Shown here piece by piece: positions 43,180 to 55,753 of a DNA stretch of 64,000 bases. Each line of letters starts with the position of its first letter. Position 1 is the stretch's first letter. This DNA comes from Linanthus parryae (taxonomy: Eukaryota; Streptophyta; Magnoliopsida; Ericales; Polemoniaceae), in contig JALGPY010000010.1 of the NCBI GenBank assembly GCA_023055425.1, forward strand, positions 50,900,165 through 50,964,164, in the 5' to 3' direction. The notes beneath the pieces were generated by a model. That model was given only the letters and a program-made list of their open reading frames with translations. It was not told the origin of the DNA and ran no database searches. The position numbers and the translations under genes were made by a program.

Positions 43180-45629
43180 TTTTCATTATTAATTGTTTTG
43201 TCGATCCTATCAACATGATCTACTTATTTGGATTGGGAAATCCCAAATAAAAATATCAAATTTGTTTATTATTAACTTGTTATATTTTGCTTGCATCAAC
43301 CATACACCGAAATAATTAACAAGACTATAAATACATAAAAAATAAAAACAAAAGTGGTATGAAATATGGCACCTAAGACTAAGATATTTTCAAGCCAATG
43401 AGAATATATGTAAGCCCTAAAGTGATAAGCTCATCTCCATGTGCCTCCATATTTAGTCCACGCGTCCTAGACTTGTGTCCAAGTCCTTTGGTTTCTTCAG
43501 GCTTTGATCTTCTTCTCCATGCCTTGGATATCATCTAACTATGTAATACTACCTTGCATCTATACTAAACAGAGAGACCTCACAAGTTGAGGGAGAAGAG
43601 GACAAGCAGACTGTAAATAATTAATTACATTAATTACAATAAACAAAAACCAATTAAACAACAAAAATAAACATCCACAACCAAGGCCATATCCGTCCAC
43701 CATGCAATAAATCACATAATACAGTTAAAATCCAATTTTTAACGCGCTTGGTCAATTTTAATTAAATATTGGTTTTTCTAGGGTCCAAACTGTCCAAAGG
43801 GGCCCACCAATCACATTGGCGAAACCCCAAAGGACCTCACAAGCCGTGCCGAAACGGTCAGCCCTAGCCTAACGGTCAAACCGGCGGCTAGGCCGCAGCT
43901 CGCTTGGCGCGCAAGGAAGGGGACAGTCAACCCTTGGCCGAACCCCTAGGGGTTGTTTCCAAAAACTTCGTCATTCCAGTTGATGAGAAAACCCCTTTTC
44001 CCCCAAGTATGCCCAAACCCTAGTTTTTCAAAAACAAAAAACTCACATCATATGTGAACGAAATTCGCCAAATTTTATACGATATGTAAAATTGACTCAT
44101 TCTCTATTGAATCATATTCAATTTGCATCATTATGCCAAAATTTAGTTTTCGCGAAAAGTAACCATTACAGTGTAAAAACAAAAAACGGTAACACATAAT
44201 ATCATGCTGCGCTACGACCAGTGGCTCTGATACTATTGTAGAGTTTTGATGCAGGTAACGCAGCGGAATAACAAAATTAATCCTGATCAAAGCCCTCCAC
44301 GGATCGCATGCAAGCATTCATAACGTGACGAGGGTTAACGAATTGTTTACCTTGTTTGTGTGACCGCTACAAAGAATTGTTTCTTCGTCTCTATGAATAT
44401 CCACACCTATGTAGTACCTGGAATCCTCCACCACGTGAAGTTCTAGAAACGGGAAGAGGGAGGCAAAGATCACGCAAACGAAGAACGGAGGGCCGCGCGC
44501 CTCTAATGGCCGACGACACCTGGGGGGGACGGATGGCTTCAGCCTCCTTGTCTGTCTCTGTCTCTTCTTGCTTTGTTATCTCACAAAATAATCTTTATTG
44601 TGTGAAATAATAATCTAGGTTTGCCCTTATATAGTTAATAACTCCTTATTAACTACATATTTGCCCCAAAACTAATCATGTCCATACACGGATTAGTCCA
44701 CCTTGCAAATTAGTCCTACAAACTTTCCGTGTGATTTCTCTTCGATCCTTTAATTAATTAGTCCAACTAATTAATGTCAAAATTCAGTTTACCATAAGGT
44801 GCGTGACCCCATAGGTTTCTACTTAGTTGGTAGTAATTATTAAAAACATAGAGCGGTGTCTAGCAACACACACATCTATGCCACCAAATAATAGAAAAGT
44901 CAGTGATCCGGCAAACCATGTGCCCAATGTTACCGTGTTGTATCCATCCCTTTGTCTCCATATTAGGATTGGACACGAGACATAACTGTCACACTCGTAT
45001 ATCAAATCCATAGTTTTTCGATCCAAGGAATAGAATTATCTATACAGATAACATCAATATCTCCATATTGATTTATCTGATACTGGCTAGATAATCCATA
45101 AGCAATACCCCTCGAGTCGCTATGGATATTTTCTCCCATTATGTGGGAGGGGAAAATCCTCTCTACATCACTTCCATCTCTATGCATGCTTCCTATCATT
45201 CCTGATGACTATCTTTATAGATACTCAGTTACGGTTTAACGTTTGATAATATCAAAGCATGATATTTCACAAATAGAGTATCTAGTGACTTTAAGTCTAA
45301 GGATTACAATAACATTAGCACTATGAGAATTACTTGTGACTTTGACATAATCAAATGTAGCCTTCTCGTTGGCTCAATCCAGTATGCCATTATTCCTAAT
45401 GCATACCCATGTGTTAGACTTGATATCTACATATTAATCTACCCACATACTAGTCTATAGTGATCGACATGTTAATCAATATAGAGGACTAGGGATATTT
45501 AAGATAAATAACACATTGCAATCTATGTACTTCATTATATTAAATATCTCAATAAATAATAAATGAATATTCTAGCCAAAGTAATGTCCATAGTAAATAT
45601 AGATTGCGTCTAGGGAACCTACTCCAACA
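43180..45629 (-). mobile_element. Younger copia-type element in A2: leader, primer site and LTR
   Basis: Counterpart of 4110-6569. LTR 44237-45629 (TGTAGAG to CTCCAACA); primer site at 44222-44236, here TGGCTCTGATACTAT, with changes from TGGTATCAGAGCC. The leader (43180-44221) includes the GC-richer block at 43800-43950. No gag or pol. ORFs of 60-84 codons are incidental. Confidence 0.8.
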
Positions 45630-45865
45630 AAGCCTAATATGTAGCATTTATCCATCTGATAGGCTTTCTGTCACCTCTTATAAATCTTGACTTCTTCTTT
45701 TGAAACCCCTTCTGGAGGTTCTTGAGGACATTCCTCAAGAAGAACAAATTTGTAATCCTCAGTAGTTCGCACAATATTCAAATTCCTCTTCAAATCAATA
45801 TAGTTTAATCTAGTGAGTTTGTTTTGATTCAAGAGAATAGATAGTGGGTTGAATGAGTTCGACAT
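45630..45865 (-). pseudogene. N-terminal copia gag fragment (A2)
   Basis: ATG at 45865: MSNSFNPLSILLNQNKLTRL, then NYIDLKRNLNIV and EDYKFVLLEECPQEP, ending where the younger element's LTR begins. The W of the usual NYxxWK pattern is L here but kept in A1, while A1 has a stop this copy lacks. The two copies have decayed independently. Confidence 0.85.
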
Positions 45866-46886
45866 TTTGAACCTGAGGATCATGTAAATGGGACATATAA
45901 GGGCAATGTAAACCACCGGTACTCTACACATAAAAAATAGCATTCCATGATGGGTGGACGTCTACCATTCATTCGATAGTTAGACATGGTACCCTCGGTC
46001 CTTTGAGCCATAACAACGACTTCAATGGGGAGTTTACTATAACTACATCTAAGTGTGTATCATCATTTTACTTCTACACCCATTACCCTATTACATGCCT
46101 CTCAGATGGGAAGATGACACATAAACAGTAATTATTGTAACTATCCTTATAGAAATTTATACCAGTTATAGTGGTTATATTCCATAAGAAGGTTAACTCC
46201 AAGGCTAACACACACAGTAAACTACATCACTTATAAATCAATGATGGAAATCGCAAGATCTATCAGCACTAGACTCCCTCTCCCACTTAGTTGTTTGAAC
46301 AATTTAATATAATTAATTTATTTATCAATGTTGTCCATGATTAATAGGAAAGCATCCACAATAAGCATACACATAGATATAATCAAACACATAACAAGAA
46401 TTCAACCACACACAGCCCAACTATTATGGTCGAAGCTTCATTCGTTGCGCTAGCAAGATCCTTCTGAAAATCGTCGTGCCGTCACTGTGGAAAATTTGAT
46501 GATCTGCAATATTTCAAACTTCTGTCTTCACTTGTATTATAGTAACCCTAGTCTCCATGGATCTCGCAAATCAGGCTATAACAGAGTACCATAGACTGCT
46601 ACAGACTTTTAATGCCACCAAGGAGCTCACACGTTCATCTAAAAATGGAATAAGAGAATCTAGGGTTTACTATTATAGAAGGTTACAAATCTTTTTCATC
46701 CACAAAAATAAGCGTGGGAATTAAAACCAAAGGAAACCACATACATCACACAATATGACCTTAATAGCATGACACGATTCAATCTGCAAAAGAGAGTTAG
46801 GCATCGCAATGTTCCTACTCTAATATGCATAGCCGGTTTGAATATTGGACAACAGGGATGTATAGCAGATATTCTGAGTCAAACCT
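45866..46886 (-). other. Leader of the older copia element (A2)
   Basis: Untranslated leader between gag and primer site. It matches 6806-7683 up to 46745; the rest is missing from A1 because of the SIRE-like insertion. Confidence 0.7.
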
Positions 46887-48186
46887 GGCTCTGATACCAA
46901 TTGAAGGGAGGCGAATCCTTGGACCAGTTCGATTGCATGTGTGCTATACCGATTAAAATTCGTTATTTTATCAACAAGAACGCCATAACCTACTAGGCGG
47001 AATTAGGGATCATACCTACGTCCTAGCTAGTTGATGTAGGTCTGAATCACTTCAAATCTTCTCCTGTATTCCTGAAGGTCCTCCTGGATCCAAGTGTTGG
47101 CTTGCTACTTCCAGAATCCTTGTTGGCCTCCAGACGTATTGCTCTCACTCTTTAAACCCTTGATTTCAATGTGTATCTGAAGCATACGAAATTCTGAAGA
47201 CTACGAAAACTTATATAGGCTACGGGAGGGACCTGGAGGTGAAAACACGAATTAGGCTCCTAACTTTATTAGGACTCTAGTTCCACCCGAACCTAAACAA
47301 ATAAAGTTAATAATAGTTAGTACCACTAAATAACTGTTATTGCACTCCTGTCTATATTCTCAAAAATAATATTTCGAGCTCCTGTTATTAAATAATTATT
47401 ACCTCCCCATGTTAATATTACATACATCCTCTGATTCAATTAATTACTGACCAATTCATTTAATCGACCTCTTCCCAATTTCTTGATCCTCAACACTTAA
47501 CTTATTTGACATGTCCAAATTACCAAGTAATCTACCTACATGGTTTGACATAATCAAAACTTATAACCTTCATAAACGGAATATCATCAATCCCATAACC
47601 GGGACATTGGATTCCTTCGAAATATCAATTTACACCATGGACTCAATAGTATCACTCAACTCATCGAGGTTATTGACTCCATAGGAATCTCACTCACATG
47701 ACATGTCAAAACAATAACTACTAAATAAATGTGCACATTGACTATCTAAGGATTAAGAGCATAAGTATTCATAATAACTACGAGACATAGCTTGTCTTGT
47801 TATGTCAATACAAAGACAATGATCTCATCTTGGTCCTATTCAATATACACATAGTATACTAGCACATTGAGTTGAAACTATAGTATGAACTATACTGTTT
47901 TTCTTTTATCCAAGACAGACCTACTAAAACAATGTGCTACAATCGTTCCGATGGTTTGTCTATTTCATCTAGATTGCGAACTCATAACTTTCCTTCCACA
48001 AGAACGGAAGATAAGATCTTCAATGTGTAAGCTAGACTCTATACACCAAATCTTCTACTATGTGGAATAATAGACAACTATGCACAATAATAACATAATG
48101 CAAAATATTACTCAAAACCATTCTCATAATATCAAATTCAAACAATCCACTACAAAAAAATATGGCTTTTAGTATTCAATCCAACA
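46887..48186 (-). mobile_element. Primer site and LTR of the older copia element (A2)
   Basis: Plus-strand TGGCTCTGATACCAA at 46887-46901 is the complement of the tRNA-Met primer site. The LTR runs 46902-48186 (1285 bases), on the minus strand from TGTTGGATTG to CCCTTCA. A TATATAAG box lies on the minus strand near 47210. The second LTR is not in the window. A 61-codon ORF at 47885-48070 is incidental. Confidence 0.75.
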
Positions 48187-48540
48187 CTTCAACGACGAAA
48201 AGTAATAGAGAGGAAGCTTTTCCAGCATAACCAATCAAAGAGGGCCCTAGATAAGAAGCACCTTTGCCATATGTCCTAATATTTTATTAGTTGCACAGGA
48301 TAAAGTCACTAAGAGTCTTAATCTACTATATTACATACTATAATGTAGTTAGGTAATATTATTTATTTATTTTCATTCATAGCTTACCCTCACTCAAACA
48401 TGTGATATAACTAGGTAATGAATATAAGTACACATTTATGCACTATATTTGCATTGCATATGTACTTTGATTTCTAGGGTTGGAATATTCTTTTTTGCGG
48501 ATTTTCTGGCTAGATTTCTGATTTAAGTTTTGTAACTATG
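48187..48540. other. Start of module B2
   Basis: Homology to B1 (30043 onward) begins at about 48290. No gene or clear signal. Confidence 0.6.
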
Positions 48541-49237
48541 CACATCACATTTAAATATAGATGCATCTTTTTGTATTCGGTGTGTCTGCTAGCTAAAGCT
48601 TACGTATGAGAAGTGAATAACCCTCACTCTATCGAGATAAGGCTTTTAATACCTGCAATATAGTGATGCAGTGGTTAATGTGCTTGAGATAGGGATATTC
48701 TCTATCATCTTGCTAGCGTCCTCTACACGGAGTCATTATTCATCTCACCGTTAAGTGCAGGGTTACATATTCTTGGCCGGTGCGTCTATTTGCGCTTGTA
48801 TTACGGAGATCAATTGCAACGAACACCGCAACTGAGCGTCTGCGTGCGATTGATGATGTATATATATCTGCTTGCAATGTCCGCTAGCACTTGAACCACG
48901 AAATACACATCACATTTAAATATAGATGCATCTTTCTGTATTGGGTGTGTCTGCTATCTACCGCTTATGTATGAGAAGTGAATAACCCTCAACCTATCGA
49001 GATAAGGCTTGTATACCTGCAATATAGTGATGCAATGGTTCATGCGCTTCAGACAGGATATTCTCTATCATCTTGCTAGCTTCCTTCACATGAAGTCATT
49101 ATTCATCTCACTGTTAAGTGCATGGTTACATTTTCTTCGCCGACACGTCTATTTGCTCTTATATTACGGAGATGCACCGAATACCGCAATTGAGCGTCTG
49201 CGTGCGATTGATTATGTATATATATATATTTATATAT

Positions 49238-49297
<60 letters not shown>

Positions 49298-49332
49298 TTT
49301 TGCAATGTCTGCTAGCACTTGAACCACGAAAT
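48541..49332. repeat. Tandem duplication upstream of P450 fragment (B2)
   Basis: Units 48541-48905 and 48906-49332 both begin CACATCACATTTAAATATAG and end GAACCACGAAATA. B1 has a single unit (30297-30662). The second unit is longer through a TA tract. ORFs across it, including one encoding repeated YI, are not genes. Confidence 0.9.
49217..49294. repeat. TA microsatellite
   Basis: About 78 bases of almost pure TA, at a site where the other two copies of this unit have only GTATATATATCTG. A cruciform-prone, length-unstable tract. Confidence 0.95.
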
Positions 49333-49380
49333 ATGCACCGCACCGAGTTGCGGGGTGGGGCATCACTTTCTATATTAACC

Positions 49381-49480
49381 ATGGAGTTCCACTTTCCTTC
49401 AAATCTTGAGTTCCTCATATTCTTCCTCATCTTGTTCATGGTAGTAGACAACTATACAAATCCAACTACTCAGGTCTAAA
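49381..49480 (+). pseudogene. P450 N-terminal anchor fragment, upstream gene of B2
   Basis: ATG at 49381: MEFHFPSNLEFLIFFLILFM, a P450 membrane anchor, ending in a stop after NPTTQV. Same structure as 30715-30800. Confidence 0.65.
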
Positions 49481-49669
49481 TCTTCTACATGACCATGGTT
49501 GTAGAGTTATTTAGGACTAATATTAGTTATGATATATTGACTTTTCAAGTTAGGTTAGGACTGTTATGTTATTGTTTGGCTTGCTTTCCAAGTTTATGCT
49601 AAGTTCCTTTTCCTCCAAATTTAAGTTGCCTATATAAAGGCTTCTTGTACTGGTTCATTATTAATTGAA

Positions 49670-50262
49670 TATCCATATTCAGGGAAGAGGACCTGGAGGA
49701 TTTGGTCATCAGCGAAATCTTCTGGCTGCTCTTCGCTTTCCTCTCTTACTCCTTCCTTTTTCCTTGTGCTCATCCAATATAGTCTGCAGTACCTCATCGA
49801 GTCGTTTACGTGCTTTCTCTAACGTATTTCTCACTCCAGTAATCAGCTCAATTTTATTTTTTTACGGGAGGGATACACATCAGCAATACTGAAGCCTCCT
49901 ACTAAGGCTGAACTTTCGTCCATTATTGAGATGAACTTTTCCTGGTGTTTGCATTTATTACCAAAAGCGACTTTTGCAGTAATCCCATATGTTTGTGAGA
50001 AAATTCTCCTACTAAGATTAATTGGTGCTCTTCTTGAATCTGACGAAATTGAGCTGATTGATTCAATAACTCCACTTCCATGATACCCCGGAATGTTTGG
50101 ATACGTTGATGGCTTAAGAGATCCATCGTCCAAATTTTTCGTAGATGTTTCCAGTAATCGCTGTATGGGGGAAAAGCAATATCGGTGGAGTTGTAAAGGA
50201 TATCAGCAGCTAGTAGGTACGGTCTGGAAGCAAAGATGGTATCATGTGTATTCATAATTTAT
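49670..50262 (-). pseudogene. P450 exon 1 middle part, inverted (B2)
   Basis: The minus strand reads MNTHDTIFASRPYLLAADIL, STDIAFPPYSDYWKHLRKIW and RIQTFRGIMEVELLNQ; a frame change near 50065 leads to SSISSDSRRAPINLSRRIFS, YGITAKVAFGNKC and VGGFSIADVYPS. More frame loss follows (a T-run near 49855). The gene is inverted between plus-strand flanks, exactly as in B1, but has more lesions. Confidence 0.9.
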
Positions 50263-50299
50263 GTGGCCATTTCTTGTATATAAACAATGATGGTAGAAA

Positions 50300-50600
50300 C
50301 TACACAAAGATGACAATATCAAAGCAGTTATCTATGTTAGTTTTCCAATGATCCCATTTGAATATTAATCTAGAAACTACACAAATATTTTTAATTAAGA
50401 CTAACATATGTAATCCCATTTCAGGACATTTTCAGTGGTGGGAGCGAGACATCATCAACCACTGTAGATTGGGCAATCTCGGAACTGCCGAAGAATCCTG
50501 AAATTATGCAAAAAACACAACTTGAGGTAAGAGATGTCTTTGAAGGAAAAGGAATGTTGATGAATCTGGTCTTCATAGATTGAAATGCTTAAAAATGATT
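50300..50600 (+). pseudogene. P450 exon 1 tail, intron and start of exon 2 (upstream gene, B2)
   Basis: GATGACAATATCAAAGCAG (50311) is the exon 1 end, and exon 2 restarts at 50425 after TTTCAG with DIFSGGSETSSTTVDWAISE, then LPKNPEIMQKTQLEVRDVFE. The I-helix motif GGSETS is intact. It ends in stops about 50580. Confidence 0.85.
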
Positions 50601-51230
50601 AATAATAGGCGGTAAAAAGAGAATGATAATAAAATAATACCAAAAATAGAATAAGATATATGATTCATATTTCTACCAGTGTGTTGATAGCTGGTTTTAC
50701 AATCTTCGAAGGTTAAGATTTCAGTTTTATAGTAAATAACTTGGTTGTCTTTGAGCTATTCACTTTAATCGATATCTATGAAGAAAATATTCAAATTGAT
50801 ATCCACATAAGGATTCTTGGAGTGAAAAAACATAATCAATCACAAACTAGCTGGTGAGATTATCATTGAAGGCTGGGTCTGTATTTCATCAAATTCAGAA
50901 ACGGTATCAATCATGAGTTTGTCGGATCATGACTTTGTCTTCCAATTCCAAATAATAACTAAAATACTATAAAAGTATAAGATCCCAGTGGAAAATATAA
51001 TAGTTCTATCCAAAAGATATTGTACCCACATATATAATCATAGCTCTTGAGATTTGCTTAGAGGCAGTTTGGCATGAATCCATTCTCCACATGAGTTACC
51101 ATCACTTTACACGGTTATCTTGAAAATTTGTCATACAAGGATATAAACCCCCTTTTCTAAGCTTATATAAATAAATAACTACAAACCCACATGCTAGAGC
51201 ATCACTTTCCTCCTCCATATCTCTCTAAAG
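50601..51230 (+). other. Spacer and promoter remnant of the B2 P450 pseudogene
   Basis: No ORF. Matches 32010-32717. TATA-like TATATAAATA at 51165-51174, about 57 bases before the ATG. Confidence 0.55.
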
Positions 51231-52807
51231 ATGGCAGTTTAATATCCTTGAATTCCTATCCTCCTCACTTTCTTCTTTATCTTCTTGTTCATGGTAGTGC
51301 GAGAAGCTAAAAAAGCATACAAGGTAAAGTGCTCGGGTTCAAATTTTCCATCAGGACCATGGAAAGTGCCTCTAGTAGGAAACATGCACCAGCTAGCAGT
51401 CAGTTCATTGGTTCATTGCATCAGATATCATTCTCCACTAGAAATGGCCACATAAATTATGAACCAGCTAGCAACAAGTTGATTGTTTCTAACCCAGAAA
51501 TGGCCACAGAAATAGTGAAAGCACATGATACCATCTTTGCTTCCAGACCCTACCTACTAGCTCCCGATATCTTTCTTTACAACTCCACCGATATTGCTTT
51601 TTCCCCATACAGCGATTACCAGCTACGGAAGACGGAAAATTTGCACGATGGAGCTCTTAAGCCATCAACGTATCCAAACATTCCGGGGTATCAGGGAAGA
51701 GGAGGTATTTAATCTGATCAGCTCAATTTCATCAGATGCCAGAAGAGCACCAATTTATCTTAGTAGGAGAGCTTTCTCACTAACATATGGGATTACTGCA
51801 AGAGCCACTTTTGGTAACAAATGCAAACACCAGGGAAAAGTTCATCTCAATAGAGGAGGGAATTTCAGCCTTAAGGAGGCTTTAGTGTTTCTTATGTGTA
51901 TCCATCCGTGAATATTCTACAGCTGATTACTGGAGTGAGAGATAGGTTAAAGAAAACAGATAAAAGACTCGATGAGATACTACAAACTATATTGGATGAG
52001 CACAAGGAGAAGGAAGGAGGAAGAGAGGAAAGGGAAGAGGACAGGTAGTATTCCGTTGATGTCCTTCTAAGAATTCAGAAGCATTAAGTTCCAATTCAGG
52101 GATGACAATAGCAAAGCAGTTATCCAGGTTAGTTTTCCAATCATCCCATTTGAATACTAATCTAGAAACTACACAGCGATTTTTAATTCAGACTAACATC
52201 TTATGCCAATCCCATTTCAGGACATTTTCAGCGGTGGGGGCGAGAGATCATCAACCACAGTAGAATGACGAATCTCTGAACTGCTGTAAAATCCTGAAAT
52301 AAAGCGAAGAACACAAGTTGAAGGAAAAGTGAATGTCGATGAATCGGGACTTCATGAATTGAAATACTTGAAACTGGTGATCAAATAAACCTTAAGGCTA
52401 CACCCTTCTCTTCCTATATTGCTCATACGAGAGTAGAGAGAGGAATTAACGGATATTTTGTCCCAGCTAGGACAATGGTCATTATTAATGCGTGGGCAAG
52501 TGGTCGAGATCCAAGACATCGGATCCAACCGGAGAATTTTTACCTAGACAGGTTTTTGAATGGTGGAATTGATTTTAAGGGTTTCAACTTCAACGTCATC
52601 CCGTTTGGTGCTGGAAGAAGGATGTGTACCGGGATAGAATTTGCTATTCAAGACATAGAGCTTTTGCTGGAACAATTGTTATACCATTTTGATTGGAAAA
52701 TTCCAGAATCGAGGCAAGAAGATTTTGATATGACAGAGGCATTTGGTGCTTCAATGAGGAGAAAGAATGATCTCTGTTTGCCTCCCATTCCTTATCAATG
52801 TTCTTAA
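51231..52807 (+). pseudogene. CYP71D-like P450 pseudogene, B2
   Basis: Exons 51231-52127 and 52221-52807 with a 93-base intron (GTTAGT, TTTCAG). ATG is followed by a stop at codon 4 (MAV). Readable blocks: PSGPWKVPLVGNMHQLA, KAHDTIFASRPYLLAPDIFL, STDIAFSPYSDYQLRK, RIQTFRGIREEEVFNLISSI. Exon 2: DIFSGGGERSSTTVE (T to R change beside the I-helix acid), VIK-stop-TLRLHPS (the K-helix glutamate of ExxR is a stop), then an open end MVIINAWASGRDPRHRIQPE, FLNGGIDFKGFNFNVIPFGA and the heme loop FGAGRRMCTG with cysteine present, finishing IPYQCS. Unlike B1 it keeps the whole K helix to heme region. Stops, frameshifts near 51630 and 52450, and the codon 4 stop preclude function. Confidence 0.95.
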
Positions 52808-53139
52808 GTTAAAAAGATGCGAATGCATTTATCTTTTCTGCGCATAATCATGTTGTTATTGATATACTCATTTCTAGAATTATCAGAGAACCACGATGGG
52901 TGTCTAGTTACTTATAGGTATTTCCCCATAATGTATTCATTCCTTATAGGGGAATTCATTGATGTATTCATTCCTGATGGGGAAAGTATCACATGTTTTC
53001 ATCGGATCATAACTTTACATATAATTTTACCTCAAACATAGGAGAAACAGTGATTAACATCATATGTTGAGAATCCGTAAATGAACTTTGTAAGGATAAG
53101 AACCAGTTCAGGAAGAAGTAAAAAGCCTGGAGGAGAAAC

Positions 53140-53520
53140 ACTACATTTGATTTTATGGGTTCCAACTTCCAACTTTGGGTACATCCTATTTGGTGCTGGG
53201 AGAAGTATATGTCCATTGTCCCAGTGTATCATTTTCTATGTCAAACATCGAGCTTCTATTCACACAGTCCTAGTACCATTTTGATTGGAAAATTTTAGGT
53301 GGAAGAAGGCATGAAGAATTTGACATGACCGAGGCCTTTGGTTTGTCAGTGAGAACACAGGTGGAAGAAGGAATGAAGAATTCGCTGTACCATTTTGGTT
53401 GGAAAATTCCAGGATCAAGTCAAGAAGAGTTCGATAGGACAGAGGCGTATGGGTGCTTCAGTGACGATAAAGAATGATCTTTGTTTGATTCTAGTTCCTA
53501 ATCAGTGTCCTTTAGTTAAT
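53140..53520 (+). pseudogene. Two extra P450 C-terminal tails, B2
   Basis: FGAGRSICPLSQCIIFYV keeps the heme cysteine; further on HEEFDMTEAFGLSVRT and a second tail SLYHFGWKIPGSSQEEFD. Same arrangement as 34470-34840, so the extra tails predate the B1/B2 duplication. Confidence 0.82.
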
Positions 53521-54153
53521 AGGATCAGACTGAAAACATCTTTAGTTTGCATGATCATGTTGTTTTTGATGAGCATTTGTTGGAAGTGTGTTTGTTGAAT
53601 TATTGTGTTTGTATCGGTGACTATTTTTCGTTATTTATTTCACATATCATATGAATTTTTGAAACATAGGAGGGCCTTGTGACTGGACTAACAGGCACCT
53701 AAAGGCACCTCTAAAATATATAAGCGCTCATTAGGAGTTGATGAATAACAGTGATGTAGTGGAAAATACGAGGAAAGCATTTCCGAGGAAATCGTAGATT
53801 CAGGAGTCGAATCGAAGGCGTCGGGTTTATGATCGTACTATACCTTATCTATAGTAGAAACCATGTTCTAATAAGAACTCAAGACTATCACGAGAACCGC
53901 CTCGGTTTGATTGAATATATCCATCTTGACCGCGAAATCAGTGTTTTTACTATTTCTTGTAATACTAGATTTAATTATTTCTCATAATAGGAAAGTCAAT
54001 TGGGTTGATCTTAGAATATTTTATAGTAGAATATCCTGTTAGTTCATTATTTTTTCCTTTTGTGTAATGTTTCGTACTTTAAACTTTTACTTTATTTGAA
54101 CGATGTAAGCCTTATAGCAAATCAATCTTTTACCTCATTAAAATAATAATTAA
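53521..54153. repeat. Non-coding remnant, left of copia insertion
   Basis: No gene. Matches 34841-35510. Continues at 57522 after the copia element. Confidence 0.6.
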
Positions 54154-54158
54154 GATTT

Positions 54159-54361
54159 TGTTATGAAATATGTTATTGGACTGATGTGAATATCCACCAC
54201 ATAGTTGGGTGTATTTTGTATAATTATATTCGGGTCCAGAAGCCCATCTAATGCCTATATAAGGAGGCTTATGGTTGGAGAATAATACACATCTCAATAC
54301 TACTCTCCCTATTTCTTGTCTCTCTGTTTATTTCTTGTCTCTCAATTATACGTTCACAACA
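54159..54361 (+). repeat. Left LTR of the 3.36-kb copia element
   Basis: 203 bases, with a TATA box CTATATAAGG at 54255-54264 and a downstream TCTCTGTTTATTTCTTGTCT repeat. Followed by CGTTATCAGCACGA (54362-54375), the likely primer site, which is not a canonical TGGTATCAGAGC. Confidence 0.95.
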
Positions 54362-54792
54362 CGTTATCAGCACGATTGTTCTTTAGAGACTAGAAGATTG
54401 AGAGAACACAAAGGTATGATTTTTTTTTTCGTCTTGAATGAGTGAATAGAGAGGTCGTAGAAGTTTTCTACCTCGTGGTAGTCAAACTGACTACATAATC
54501 CCCCATATTTATTAATACAAAGAAAAAAAAGTCGTGTTCAATGTCATACGGATTGGATCATTATGTGATTGTGCAAGTATCAATCCTGTGGGTAATATAC
54601 CTCATCAGATCTTGACTTTCATGTGATCACCAATATATTGAATACATGTGTTTGGTTCATGTTTCGCCTTTGATTTAACTTGATTGTTATTTTCATCTAC
54701 TAATATTTTATTATTGTTTAAAGAGAGATAAAATCAAGATCACTGAGAGATAAACGCACTGGTAGTTGCAGTTTATTAATCTTTTGTTGGTG

Positions 54793-55753
54793 TTATTTCA
54801 TACCAGAAGTTATGAAATACGTATGACCATACTTGTTTACTTGTTGACAACCAGATGTTGCGACATAGTTTATAACCTGAAGTTATAAACTTTTACAAAA
54901 AAGAGGTATTTTGTATTCATTGAACCAGAAGTTTCAATTTAAAGACAAACTCTAATTTGAGGACTGCGGCAATTATCAAATCTATATTGTAACCTGAAGT
55001 TACAGTTGATGCAAGGTCAATTTCCACACCAACAGTTAATTTGACGAGATGTTTTGGGTCTGCTAAACCACTAGACAAAGCATGATTAAACACTGTTGCT
55101 ACAATTTTTGCTCAAATTTATGAAAAAGTTTATGCTTTAATCCTTGATTACGTCCAAAATAGGGCTATTTTTAGTCTCAATTGTAAGCAAACACTGTTTA
55201 TTGATTGCTACAGTATTTTCTAATTTTTTTTACATAATTTTGTCATACAAACAAAGGTAAACACTGTAAATGTTAGTATAATTAGTTGGGCTCCATCTGG
55301 GCATATATTATTTTTCTTTGTATGTCCAGTAATTTTGGATGGATTTACCATTGATGAAAGAAAAAAAGGAAAAGAAATATTTTTTGAGAATAGAGGGAAA
55401 AGAAATCTGACATGAACTTTTCACATTGTTTCTTGATTATTTATCTCAATTTATTTTTATTAACCTTTGGTTTCTCAAATAGAGAACAGTTAGGGGTTTG
55501 CTAGATCCATCATACAGTTTGTTCAATATGCCTATAGCATATGTGTTCCTCAAAAGCTTTGCTATACTATTTGGGTAGATACATGGCTTTCGTTACTGAA
55601 AAGACAGAGACCTTATTTTATCTGTTTTTGTGCAGTACGTGTGTATTAGTAGTATGAGAGAAACATGGGATCCTCCAGTTGAGGTTTTATTCCATGGCCA
55701 TTAATTGGCTTAAATATCGATACTTTAAGTTTTCACACGTGAAGTTGTGAACT
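54793..55753. repeat. Series of hairpins with shared C(A/T)GAA loop and variable stems
   Basis: Examples: 54867-54891 has a perfect 10-base stem AGTTTATAAC with loop CTGAA; 54919-54938 has ATTGAAC with loop CAGAA; 54987-55007 has TTGTAAC with loop CTGAA; 54793-54818 has a stem around TTTCATA with loop CAGAA; 54842-54864 a bulged TGTTGACAAC; 55728-55753 AGTTTTCACAC with loop GTGAA. In all, the loop is closed by AC on the left and GT on the right while the outer stem differs. Confidence 0.75.

Noticed and set aside
49009..49479. 156-codon ORF with a YIYIYI run
   Set aside because: Most of it translates the TA microsatellite and a duplicated upstream region; only its end overlaps the P450 anchor fragment, whose ATG at 49381 is in context.
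51231..52807. Functional P450 gene in B2
   Set aside because: The heme loop and intron are intact, but there is a stop at codon 4, frame breaks in both exons and a stop in the K-helix ExxR motif.
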